DNA from: Dactylellina haptotyla
Lineage: Eukaryota; Ascomycota; Orbiliomycetes; Orbiliales; Orbiliaceae
Length of the DNA: 64,000 nucleotides
Assembly: GCA_031310005.1 (NCBI GenBank)
Contig: CM062379.1
Location: 6,572,001-6,636,000, forward strand
Direction of reading: 5' to 3'
A program made the translations under genes and the position numbers. Under the pieces are notes generated by a model that saw only the letters and a program-made list of their open reading frames with translations, ran no database searches and was not told the origin of the DNA. This document shows positions 45,892 through 56,399 of the stretch, in pieces; position 1 is the first letter of the stretch, and every line of letters starts with the position of its first letter.

Positions 45892-47496
45892 CTAAAACGC
45901 AATACCGTCTTCGTTGTAGGCAATGAAACCATTATCATTAACCACGTGCCGCCTCACCGTCCTCAACCACCTGCGCCTCCTCCACTCACCGGTACCTCTA
46001 TACCCTTCCTCCCCAGATAGTATATCATAAACCCATCTCTCCTCTGCAATTTCCACCTCGACACCCTCTAGATACCGTTCTTCGACCCAATCCTTACTCG
46101 CCAGATCCAACATCCACTTCTCATCCATCCAATGCCAACCCTGCGGTGGCACCACATCCTCCAGGAACCTCGTCCCCTTCGGCTTCTCGCCCGCCAGCCT
46201 CGCTGCCGAGAGCTTCTCGTAGGGAACGGGTGAGAACATCCACGCCTCCCATTCGCCCTGGGAATCCCGCTGCTGTAATTCGAAAATCTCAACTTCCCGT
46301 TCGTCAGGTTTAGTGTCAAGGATGATGTCCTTCGCAACCCACTGTTTGAACCCTTTCCGAACCTTCTTCTCGTTCGGCAAAACGTGCTGTTTATGCGCGT
46401 CTACGATCGGTTGCTGCATTTTCGGATGACACAGGATAGTCAGTGCCCATCCGGCGACGAGCATGACGGGCTGCCAGGGAACGTGGCGGGCGCCGATGAA
46501 GAGAGTGCAGGTGAGGAATGAGAGAATTAGAAAGACGCCGGAGCTGAGGGTTTCCGAGCTGAAGTTTGTAGGAGGGCCGAGGATCTGGATTACGTTGTCG
46601 TGGGCGGTGGAGAAGTCGTCCATAGAGTTTTGGAGGTCACGGAGGTTGCGGAAGAAGTCTTTCGAGAATTCGGAGACGGCTTTAACTTCCGGAGGGATGG
46701 CGCTGGGCGGGCCGCGGGACGGGTATGGGTCAGTCGGGAGACGAGAGGGTGCGGGTGGATGGCGGGAGATGTAGGCTGGAACCATAACGAAGAGGAGGAT
46801 GGCGGCTAGCGGGACGCTGGCGAGGAGGTACGGGTCGAGGCAGATGAAAGAGTATAGGGCAAGAGCGGAGAGGGTGTGAGTTGGCCTGCGCCATGTCATA
46901 AGGCGGATGACGCGGTGTTGAAGCACGAAGACGACGCCGATTCTAGATATTATTCTGTTAGCGAGGCTCCAGAAGTAGGTGAAACTCGGGTTTGGTAGGA
47001 TATACCTCTGGTTGAAACGCCTGAAGTTGCTGGACATGACAGTGACGCTGAACTGCGGCCTCTCAGTGTCCTTCCTCTTGTCCCCGCCCTGGATAGCATA
47101 GTGCTCGACGGCTTCCGCGGGTAGGATGCCTCCAATCATCTTTGCGAATAGTTTGTCCTGTAAGCCGCTGGCGAAACCACCGAGGGATTTGAAGTCGCGG
47201 AAATCCGGGGAAGCGATGATGTTCTCGGTGGGACCAGCAGCCAAACCTGTGGGTCGTCCTTCTTGGTCTTTGTTCTTGAGGTCCTCGCGAGCTTCTTTTA
47301 GACTTTCCTTGCTGCGCTGGTAGTGCTGAGCGACCTTTGTAGCAAACTTGCGGCGCCGGCCGCTAGAGTCCGGGGTGTCATCTGGGTGAAGGTGACGGCC
47401 GCTGGGGCTGGTGGTATTGGGGTCCGCATAAGTGTAGTTGTCTTCGTTGGAGACGTCCGAGCTGGAGTAGGTGCTGGCGTCTGATGCCCGGCGCAT
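45892..47496 (-). CDS. Peroxisomal membrane peroxin with dysferlin domain (Pex24/Pex28/Pex29-like)
   Basis: The N-terminus is disordered and Ser/Arg-rich; then GLQDKLFAKMIGGILPAEAV, typical of the Pex24/28/29 group. Membrane helices follow around LSALALYSFICLDPYLLASV and FLILSFLTCTLFIGA. The C-terminal half is a dysferlin (DysF) region: FELQQRDSQGEWEAWMFSP, PPQGWHWMDEKWMLDL, DWVEERY and TGEWRRRRWLRTVRR. The frame is open throughout (534 aa), but 47005..46943 has GTATAT, a GCTAAC branch point and a TCTAG acceptor and is exactly 63 bases. Removing it joins RFNQR to IGVVFVLQHR, the smooth family sequence (513 aa). I therefore take the true exons as 47496..47006 and 46942..45892. These peroxins regulate peroxisome number and ER-peroxisome contact. 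Confidence 0.92.
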   Translation of the reverse strand: MRRASDASTYSSSDVSNEDNYTYADPNTTSPSGRHLHPDDTPDSSGRRRKFATKVAQHYQRSKESLKEAREDLKNKDQEGRPTGLAAGPTENIIASPDFRDFKSLGGFASGLQDKLFAKMIGGILPAEAVEHYAIQGGDKRKDTERPQFSVTVMSSNFRRFNQRYILPNPSFTYFWSLANRIISRIGVVFVLQHRVIRLMTWRRPTHTLSALALYSFICLDPYLLASVPLAAILLFVMVPAYISRHPPAPSRLPTDPYPSRGPPSAIPPEVKAVSEFSKDFFRNLRDLQNSMDDFSTAHDNVIQILGPPTNFSSETLSSGVFLILSFLTCTLFIGARHVPWQPVMLVAGWALTILCHPKMQQPIVDAHKQHVLPNEKKVRKGFKQWVAKDIILDTKPDEREVEIFELQQRDSQGEWEAWMFSPVPYEKLSAARLAGEKPKGTRFLEDVVPPQGWHWMDEKWMLDLASKDWVEERYLEGVEVEIAEERWVYDILSGEEGYRGTGEWRRRRWLRTVRRHVVNDNGFIAYNEDGIAF

Positions 47497-49337
47497 CCTG
47501 GGCGATGGAAGCCTCCTTCTGGCTTGTGAAAGGTGTTAGAGCAGAATCCGGACGAGGTCAGGCGGCGACAGACATCGGATGCGCACCGGGGCGGCCAATG
47601 AGAAGTGGTGATGGGAGGAGGAGGAGGAGGTCATGTAATGGAGGAGAAAGGGCGGCGGCTGTCGTCAAAAGGTGGATATGGCCGGCACGTGAAGGCGACT
47701 TCTTTTGGCGGCCGGCATCTGACGTCGATGCCCATCAACAACGGCGACAGGGGTGCTGCAACACCGCAACGCGCAGAACACCGGCTATGAGATCCAGCCC
47801 GAATATATTACGGGGTCGGAGTATATATCAATCGGTCGGATCGAGGGCTATTATCCAATCTGTGCTGCTTTGTTTACACCTGTATAAATACGGTTTGGTG
47901 GATCGGATCATTTAGACCATCCAGATATCACCCGCAGGGCATCTTACGGAGCAACAGGCTGGACACCGAAAATTAAAGATGCAATAAGATTAAAGATTTA
48001 CCCTCCCTAAGTGGACTTTTAAAGTTCTGACTAGACACATTCGTTTTAGGTGATATACATCTTGAAAGTCCGTCTAGTCCCCCAGCTGTTCTCAACACAC
48101 CGTCTGAGTATGTGTATTCTTTTGTGGGAGACTCTAATCTGTAAAGGATAGTAGCTCCGACAACCCCAAATATGGGGATTTCCTGACTTTATCCCATGAT
48201 TGACATGGATAGCTATATAGTGAGGAAAGTTCCCTCGTTTTTTCTCGGCCAACTTTGTCGTATGTTATTGAAATGCTAGCTGTGACCGACGTATTCCTTT
48301 CTTTGACACGTATATATATACTTATGTCACTCCTCGGAAAGTTATTGTCATAGGTGGTCAAGGTAAACAAAGGGATAAGCCTACTGGATTTTCGAGAGCT
48401 ATCCTCAGGTCAAGAATAATGAAAAGCTAATATGAACGACGAAATCTGCTATAGCCGAGAAAATAAATTTACAAAAGGCTACTAACGAAAGAATTCGATT
48501 AAAGCATGATGAAACGGGAGATTGATCGTAAATAAAAAATCAAAGATTCTCTTATAATACACTTGGTCATCTTTCTCAAAGTTGGCGAACCATCAAAGGC
48601 AGCGTTTTCTGTTCTAGTCTCCGAATATTTCAAAAACAGGACAGCTCTGAGTCCTGTCCTTTCGTATCACAAATCCGACTTGGTGTGCAATTATGCTCAC
48701 GCATATATAGCTATATATGTATTTATGCAATAATTAATCATGGACGCATGTAGATGTGTATTAACCAGCACCGAAGACCTCACTACAGACGAAAGTTTGT
48801 GATAATTCCAACTCATTCGCTAGCTGTGTTGCGCGTTACATTCTGCGTCCAAAGCGGCCGAAAGAGGCAGGTTCGCCGAAGCAGCAGAGAAGCAGGCTGT
48901 CGCCGCCAAGGCGCACAGGACCGGTTTTGAGCTTAGTTCTGTGGCTCTCGAAGTGGTGCGAAGTGGTGCGAAGTGGTGGCCGTTAGTGGCCGTCGAGACA
49001 CCGAGGCGGGTGCCTATTTCCTGTATGATGATATCTGAGACCTGTGGCCCCCAATCAATCGAATCCCATCCGATTTTTCGACCCCGGCGCTGTTGAACAT
49101 CGGATTCCGAGATATTATAATCAGGGTCCCGTCCAGGCTTCTTTCACCTTCCGTTCTTCTTCTTCCTCTTCTTCTTCCCCCTCCTCACGAGTCCCATCCC
49201 CACTTCCCGTAGATATCGCATTCTCTTCTGCCGCTCATTGGTGATATCATCATCATCATCATCGCCATCACCCCTCAATCCCTCAGCTTCATTCCCATTT
49301 CTTTCCTTAGCCGACAGCACCCACTCGATCTCGCAAA
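47497..49337. other. Divergent intergenic region (peroxin gene and SHR3)
   Basis: About 1.8 kb. A three-fold tandem decamer (CGAAGTGGTG) lies near 48949-48980. A CT-rich leader at about 49155-49200 and a (CAT)n run near 49245 precede SHR3. No gene seen. Confidence 0.6.
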
Positions 49338-50133
49338 ATGTTAGGCGCAGCGTCGTTTTGGACGTACCTAATCGTCTGTCGTACGTACAATCAATCCCCG
49401 TATCCATCCAACCCACAGTTATCCCCGCGCGCTGTAAGCATCCGGAAGGAACCGCTGAGTTTAAAAATACTGACATAAAACGCTACCCCACCAGCGACAT
49501 CCTTCATCCTGGGCATCCTCTTCACCAACTGGTCCTATGATTTCCCACTCCTCTGGACCTCCAAGCGGCTCACGCCAGAGATGATCAAGGCCATCGAAAC
49601 ACACTATGTGATGCTCTACGACTCCCCACCGCTCATCGGCCGCGTCCTGCACGCCATCATCCTGATCGCGCTTGGCGCCTTCATCATCAAACTCTACAAG
49701 CCCAGCGAGAGCAATGCCCTGTTTGACGGCGCGAGCTTGGTGCTCTTCATGGTCGCCGTCATCGTCTACGGCAGCAACACAATCAAGGGCATGCAGATTA
49801 TCAAGGGTGGAGACTACGTAAGCTATTCCCTTCCGCATACCACATCTTGGAATCTATCAATATATGTTTGAAAGCATTGGAAACTAATTGAATTCGGATG
49901 GGGTTTGATTATAGGGCGAGGATATCCCGCAGGTTCAATCTCTGCAGGTCGTTGCCGCCTCCAACACCATCATGGCGTTGGTCCTCATCGGTGTCCTGTT
50001 GCTACAAGCCGGCCAATGGTACGCTGAGAGGAAGGAGAAGGAGGAGCTTGAGGCGATGAGCGAGGGGCTTAACAACGCCGACTCGCCGACTGTCTCCAAG
50101 AAGGAGCTGAAGGAGAAGAAGAAGAAGGTATAA
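49338..50133 (+). CDS. SHR3: Shr3-type ER chaperone for amino acid permeases (194 aa)
   Basis: Three exons in phase: 49338..49380, 49495..49817, 49915..50133; 194 residues. Family sequence is clear: TSFILGILFTNWSYDFPLLW, RLTPEMIKAIETHYVMLYDS, GFASLVLF-like LVLFMVAVIVYGSN, VAASNTIMALVLIGVLLLQAGQWYAERKE-type fourth helix. Four membrane helices are followed by a Lys/Glu-rich cytosolic tail (KKELKEKKKKV). Shr3 is an ER membrane protein that keeps newly made amino acid permeases from aggregating and packages them for COPII exit. All expected parts are present. The start MLGAASFWTYLIVC is the only one that gives the first helix. Confidence 0.95.
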
Positions 50134-51090
50134 ACGGTTCAAGGGACAGCGGGGGGAGCTAGACAGGTGGCGGGTGTACGTGCATGGGTGTGGCGCAAGT
50201 GGACAGTTATCACTCCTGCCTTTATCACATAAATTTATTTTATTTTTTTTGAAGCGTGGAAAATTCTTTGTAATTCCTGGAAATCTTAAATCTACAAAAC
50301 ACTTCACGGACAAAAAAAAACCAACCAGATCGTATGAGCTTCGGCAGGGGCAGCTTATCTGGGCGGGCGGAGAGAAAGAGGAAGCAGGAACATGCAGAAA
50401 TAGCAAGCTAGCGCTGTGGCTTTGCTTGGGGGGTTCGTTGTTTCATGGACGAGTTGAAACGAGCCCCACGGAAGCAGAGTCAAGCAAAGCAAGCAAACAT
50501 GACGACAATGTGCCCGCGAGATTCTGGAATGCTGAACGAAACGGTTGACAGGCCGGTGACAGGTGAACGAACAGAAGGAATGGGAGACAGAGCCCGTTCC
50601 GGCTGCATAATCCGCCCGAACAAGTCGTGCTAGCTAGGCCGGTTTCACTGTCGCAGGCTGAAATCGAGTGCTTCAAAGATGCAGCAGACGGCCGACGGGG
50701 GCGCATGAGCACCGCACCTCCCCTTTCGAGAGCGAGGTTATATTGCCATCGGGGCCCTCCTCTCCTTCCTCTCCGCTCCTCTCATGATTATATTACCTAC
50801 TTACTTGACTACTCATTCTCTGGGAATACAGAATACGTCAATTACCTGCACTACGATCACGCTAATAGATTCATCCGCCGGGCCTGGTCTGATCACGCGC
50901 CAAAGGTCTTGTCTCGCCACACCACATCTGCTTTGTCCTTCGACCTGCCCACCCAACCCAACCTCACCGCTTCGACTAGCAGAAAGCAGCACCACAAGTT
51001 ACCCACATACGTCGACCTCTTCTGCTCCACGTCCACGACCCAGATTCTGCTCTGTCCTCAAAAGACGGGCGGGCCACGAACCGTCTACAA
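50134..51090. other. Intergenic, promoter of the STIMATE-family gene
   Basis: 957 bases between two plus-strand genes. No coding signal. Confidence 0.6.
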
Positions 51091-52482
51091 TGTCGGCATC
51101 GTTCGGATTCTCATCGACCGTAGCTGCCAGGATGCTGGCCGCCCGAGACGACAAAGACCACGACCCGGACAGCGGCCAGTGTGAACTCCTTGGCTCGTTT
51201 GGTACGTCCTCGACCCGCGACGAAAAGCACATCTGCAAAAAAGCACGAAAAAACTAGATAGACAGCCGTGTACTGACCGGAACGTTTAACTGTAGCTCTC
51301 CTCGTCCAAGCTGCCCTCGGTGCTCTCGCCCTCACCTCCCTCGTCTACAAACGATGGCGCGAGCGGCCCCAGCGGCCCGTCAAGATTTGGTTCTTTGACG
51401 CCTCGAAACAGGTCGTCGGCTCGATACTCGTCCACATCGCCAACCTCGTCCTCGCATTACTCTCCTCCGGAAAATTCGACACAACACCGCATCCGTCGAG
51501 GTTATCTCGGAGAGACGATGACTACCATCCTAATCCGTGCAGTTTCTATCTATTGAATTTGGCGATTGATGTACGTTCCAGCTACACTTTTGGTTTTTTG
51601 CCCCCCTCCCGGCCAGGAATGAAAGGGTGCGAGGTTTATTAACAATAACGGTGTGGTTTTAAAATTACAGACGACAGTAGGAATTGCAATCCTTATCTAC
51701 GCCCTCCGGATTATCACCCGGCTGTGCGAAATGCTCCCGCCGGATAATGCTTTCAGCCATGGAATCACCTCCGGCGAGTACGGTAGCCCACCGAAAGCCA
51801 GGAATTGGATCAAGCAGTCCAGTATGCTCTAATCATCATTTACTGAATATTTTAATGCATTCCAGCTAATACGTTTTTTTTTTTTTTTTTTGCAGTAATT
51901 TACTTTGCAGGCCTCATGGTGATGAAATTCATCGTCGCCATCCTCTTCGCCATCTTCCCTATCGTTCTCGGTAAATTCGGCGACTTCCTACTAGGCTGGA
52001 CCGAGGGTAATCGAAAAGTCCAAATCGCCTTTGTCATGTTCATCTTCCCGTTGATCATGAATGCTGTCCAATATTACATTATCGACATCTTTATCAAGAA
52101 GCAGGACCCCAAGGCGCCACATTTGACCGACGACCTTGACGAGGATGAGGAGAGAACACCGATTGCCCGTGGATCTGGTGATGATAGCGACGACGATGAG
52201 GAGGCGGGATTAACCCGCGATTTGAACGCACCTCAGCTACAGCCGAGCAGTGCGGCTGCCACGGGGGCGACCAAAGCATCGAAACCAAAGAATAAGGCCC
52301 GAAGAAGCTTTGAAGATTCCTCGTACGTCTATTCGACTGACGAGGACGCTGAGCATGCGCTGGTGGCCGGACCGGAAGGAAAGTCGAAGAAGAAGTCAAA
52401 GAGTCGGAATAAGGCTGGTGCGGCTTCAAGGGTAGAAGAATATGACCCAGAGGTCGATGGGGAGAATACCAACAGCCGGTAG
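51091..52482 (+). CDS. STIMATE-family membrane protein (374 aa; yeast YPL162C type)
   Basis: Four exons in phase: 51091..51202, 51296..51570, 51671..51821, 51896..52482. Membrane helices are seen around ALLVQAALGALALTSLVYKR, QVVGSILVHIANLVLALLSS, FYLLNLAIDTTVGIAILIYA, IIYFAGLMVMKFIVAILFAI and VQIAFVMFIFPLIMNAVQYY. The family signature includes KIWFFDASKQ after helix 1 and CSFYLLNLAIDTTVG. The ~110-residue C-terminal tail is acidic/basic and disordered. STIMATE proteins are ER or vacuolar membrane proteins; the animal member modulates STIM-Orai contacts, while the fungal ones (YPL162C) are vacuolar and uncharacterised. A poly-T run precedes the last acceptor. Confidence 0.93.
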
Positions 52483-54372
52483 AGGCAGTAGAAACTTACA
52501 TCCTGCTATTATCATGCTGGGATGGATGTCGGCGCATATCAGTGTATAGGTGGATAACAACTCGTATATCACGGAGGAACACCGAGTACTTAATTACACA
52601 GCCGAGAGGTTTGGGCGACCAAATGTTTGTTTTTTTCATGTTTTTCAACTTTTGGAAACCTTGGTGGTATACGCATGTTATCTGTAGTTTTCCTTTATTT
52701 CTTTTGAGTCCTGCATTTTTGCGTCTGTTAGGGGGTTTTATGTATCTTGCCAGTATTTAAATTCTTGGAATTTCATCTATCTGACTGCGATTGAAATCTT
52801 GATAAACAGAGAAACTATTTCTCTCTCGAAATGTGACAGGATACTATATTTCATTGAGAATATAAATTCATGACGTCAAATCATCGAGTTTTGAGAGCAA
52901 GTGCGTCCAGGGGCTCATCTCAAGGCGGTCTTTAATATAAAAATGGACGTACATTTACATTTATAGCATCAAAGCAAAGGATTATTGGCTGCAGAATAAC
53001 TCCACGGATACATCAAATCCTTGGATTACATTCTCTCTCATTTCATATTCGGTTCCGCAAGACAAGCCAATTCGTTATGCACGCCATTTATTGTGGCAGA
53101 TGCCCAAAGTCTCCATTTGACCACAAGCAGCAATGCAATTACCTGCCCTTGATAACAAAACGAATCAGTGCTGTAGTTCAACCCTTTATTGACAAGTAGT
53201 CACTCAATGCTGAAGGTCCGATATATAGGTCGCCTTAACCGCCACGAGTGAGTCCTACGACAACAGTACGTTCTAGATCTGCCAGAGCCCACCGCCAGCA
53301 TTCAGGAAAGAAGAACACAATCACCAATTCGAGGATCCGATATACGCAAGTATGCGCCTGTATCTTCAATCACTAACATCCCTCCAAGGTTACACAGCTG
53401 ACACATTAAAATTAACCGCTTCTCAACGCATTAAGCCACAATTTTCGAGAAAAAATCAATAGCTATTAATAGTAAAAATTGACTATACCGCACACCATGG
53501 CAATCGTGGTCACGATACCCAACGTCTATCTTGTGGATATGCGGCACGGACCCAATCTCCATCGCCCATTGCCACTACGCGACAGAAAGAATTCTCCCAA
53601 ATTCAACCCCGCCACGGCAGACGATCTCGAAGAGGAAGTGAAGCGGTTGGAAGAGTACAGGCTGGGAAAAAGGGGTAACTATTTTAAGATTAGGAAGAAG
53701 ATTCAGCTAATTGTTGACTTTCTCGGACGACATTTTTGCACGATCGATACCACGGCACAGCGAATCCTTTGCCTGCGGCGTTGGTTTACGGCATGTTGAA
53801 GTTCTTTGCTGACTGTGAGGTGCATTTTTCTTCTTTTATATTCTGAATATGCTGCGCTTATCTAGCGTTTATAAGAGTTTAGAGAGTGGCCAATCCTGCT
53901 TCATGGCGTTAATTAGCGTTTTACCTTGTTGCATTTTGCGTTTAATTTTGGTTCGAGATGGCGTTTTACAAGATTAATTATTTTACAAATTTGGTCCTCA
54001 CCTAGCATGCTAGGTATTACATGAACTTGACCCCATAGCTTTCTTGGGTACGTGGATAAATTTTCTGTGATGTCAATAAAACAAAGCGATATCTATAGTA
54101 TGCTATCCAACGAGCTGTGCAGGAAAACAAGGCTACGACGTCCAGTATCATATCTACTACCACACAAAAAAGCATCCAGTCATATACGAGTACTTGTGGG
54201 GCGTAAAATTGTGCCATGTCGTAGCAATCAAATTTCTTTTCAGCATACTTAACTAGACAATATATATTTCAGAGGCCAGTTGATGCGCATCCTGGAAAAT
54301 AACTCCGATATTACCAACTATACACCGAAACACCCTCCAAAACTTGACAACCATCAAATCTTGGCTACAACA
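52483..54372. other. Intergenic with one doubtful small frame
   Basis: About 1.9 kb, mainly AT-rich. It contains the doubtful frame at 53498; nothing else stands out. Confidence 0.5.
53498..53799 (+). CDS. Doubtful small protein (about 100 aa)
   Basis: Open frame starting MAIVVTIPNVYLVDMRHGPN, with a charged helix-like stretch DDLEEEVKRLEEYRLGKRGN. The charged middle is more protein-like than neighbouring frames, but no family is recognised, no splice context is clear, and the last ~25 residues are not convincing. Could be a real orphan, an exon remnant, or chance. Confidence 0.25.
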
Positions 54373-56399
54373 ATGGCAACAATAAAAAACAGAGGGGTCT
54401 ATCGGGTTAGCAGCCTGGCCGCAGATACAACAGCTTTTCATGTTGAAAATTTATTAACAGACAAACTTACAGCCCAAGAAAAACAAGATGGCTACAAGGT
54501 TAGCAAGATTAACCTTGCACCAGTTCCGACCAGTCGAGGTAGACAAGCGGCGATCTTTCGATTCCATCCTAGAGCTCCAGACTTTCTCAAGGATTTGCCA
54601 TCCAAAGATAAAATTCACATTACAGATAATATAACTGGGCGAAAAACTGAGATCGACGCGGATCTTTGGGGACTGACCCAGTTGTACAAACCTGAGGGGC
54701 AGGTTTCAATCGAGTAAGCAAAACATCATATCCAGTATCAGCGGAAATGTTGGTGAAACAGAACACTCACAAGGTCAAATAGTATCGTAGCCTTGTCGGG
54801 CCTCAATTCACATGCATATAGCTCCTGGGTAGGAGAAATAGACGATAGTCCAGGCCCGATGTGGCTTCAGGACTTCCTCGCTGAAGAACCCGACTTAGGT
54901 CAGAGATGTCGAGTCATGGTATATGGCTACAATGCAAAGACAAGATCCCGAGCATCTCACACAACACTCGATTACGCAACAAGCTTGCTTGAAGAGCTTG
55001 ACAAGGCAAGAAGTAGACCCGAGGTAGCTAGGTCCTCCCCAAATTCTGTGATCATCTAAATAAGTGCAACTAAAGCTAGGTTATAGGAGAGGCTAAGACC
55101 ATTGGTATTGTTGGGTCATAGCTACGGTGGCCTTATCATAGCCCAAGTACGTTATTAATGCTCCGTATACAGAATTCCATATATATGTCTAATTGAACCA
55201 CAGGCATTCACAACAGCCTCACATACCGATAAGTACAAGAATATCTACCACTCGACTGTCAGAATAGTTAATTTTGGAGTTCCGCATCGAGGGATAGCCT
55301 TGGAAGATGTTAAAGCAATGTTGGAATCAGACCGAGAGGCATATAGCCAGGGAATGGAGCTGTTGGATTCAATTAGTTACGAGGCTTCGACCATAACATC
55401 AAACACCAAGTTTTTTGTCTCGCTGATTTACAAAACCAAAACTAAAGTAATATCCTTTTATGAAACATACAAAACAAAGAAAGTCAAAAAGGTGCAAACC
55501 CCAGAGCCACCTAGAGCAGTTGTACTATTCCCGAGATTTTACACTAAGCTAATATTATAAATCTACTAAGATACCAGGAAAAGATGCATACGGCCGAATT
55601 GGCGACCTTGTTGAAGTGGTTTCTAGAAATTCTGCGGTCCTTGGGCTTCCAGATGAGCTGGAGGAGGAGCATGCCAAGGATGGTGACCATTCAAATCTTG
55701 TAAAATTCACCAGTCCAACAGACAGCGCTTACACCACAATCACAACACTGCTATTCAGGGTTCTGCAATCAGGCGATAGTGAGGTAGAAGCCAGAACAAG
55801 TAAACAACCCTAAAATACCTTAATGATTGCATATAAGAGGCTAAACCTTTCCTTGTTCTCTACTAGGAACAGATACCCAACGAGTGCAAAAGCAATTGAG
55901 TGCGCCAGAAACACAGATTTTCGAAAAGCTGAACCCTGGGACTGCAAGATATATAAACGGCCAGCTGCTTCGAATTGTCGTTGATACAAATTTTGACAAA
56001 CGAGCCGACTGGCTATTAAGAATGGGGGCAGGTCCAAACTACCTACGAAATACCTCTTGCATAAGAGATGTAAATATCAATACACGTTGGTATGTTGTCG
56101 AAGCCCTTGAGCATCTTTATCATAATAGCACTGTAAAGATTGGTAACATATTATGTATTCATCTATTATTTGATATCGTGTATCATTCAATAGTTGTGGT
56201 AGTTCTGTGGCTAAACCATTTTATACAATATTACATGCTATGGTGACAATCGTTACAATACCTCATAAATTAGGCTATATATCACCCAGATTCTTCTCAA
56301 CAAAGTGCCAGTCGCGCTATCCGAACAGGGGGCGGAGAAACGGCACGCGATATTGCTATCAAGAATGGGCAAAATAAAGTCACAAATATGCTTGTTTAA
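54373..56399 (+). CDS. Alpha/beta-hydrolase (SERAC1/SesB-like) with ankyrin-like C-terminus (519 aa)
   Basis: Seven exons join in phase: 54373..54713, 54774..55023, 55087..55146, 55204..55491, 55571..55799, 55867..56132, 56274..56399; 519 residues with no internal stop. The N-terminal ~115 residues (KNRGVYRVSSLAADTTAFHV, DADLWGLTQLYKPEG) are the lead domain seen before fungal SERAC1-like hydrolases. The hydrolase core shows NSIVALSGLNSHAYSSW, MWLQDFLAEE, RVMVYGYN, the nucleophile elbow GHSYGG (Ser209), VNFGVPHRG, and NSAVLGLPDE...DGDHSNLVKF (His353). The C-terminal part (ADWLLRMGAGPNYL; GGGETARDIAIKNGQNKVTN) looks like degenerate ankyrin repeats. In fungal NLR-like proteins such hydrolases sit before a NACHT/NB-ARC domain; here none is present. 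Probably a lipase/esterase-type effector in recognition of non-self. An upstream ATG at 54283 is an alternative start. Confidence 0.85.
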
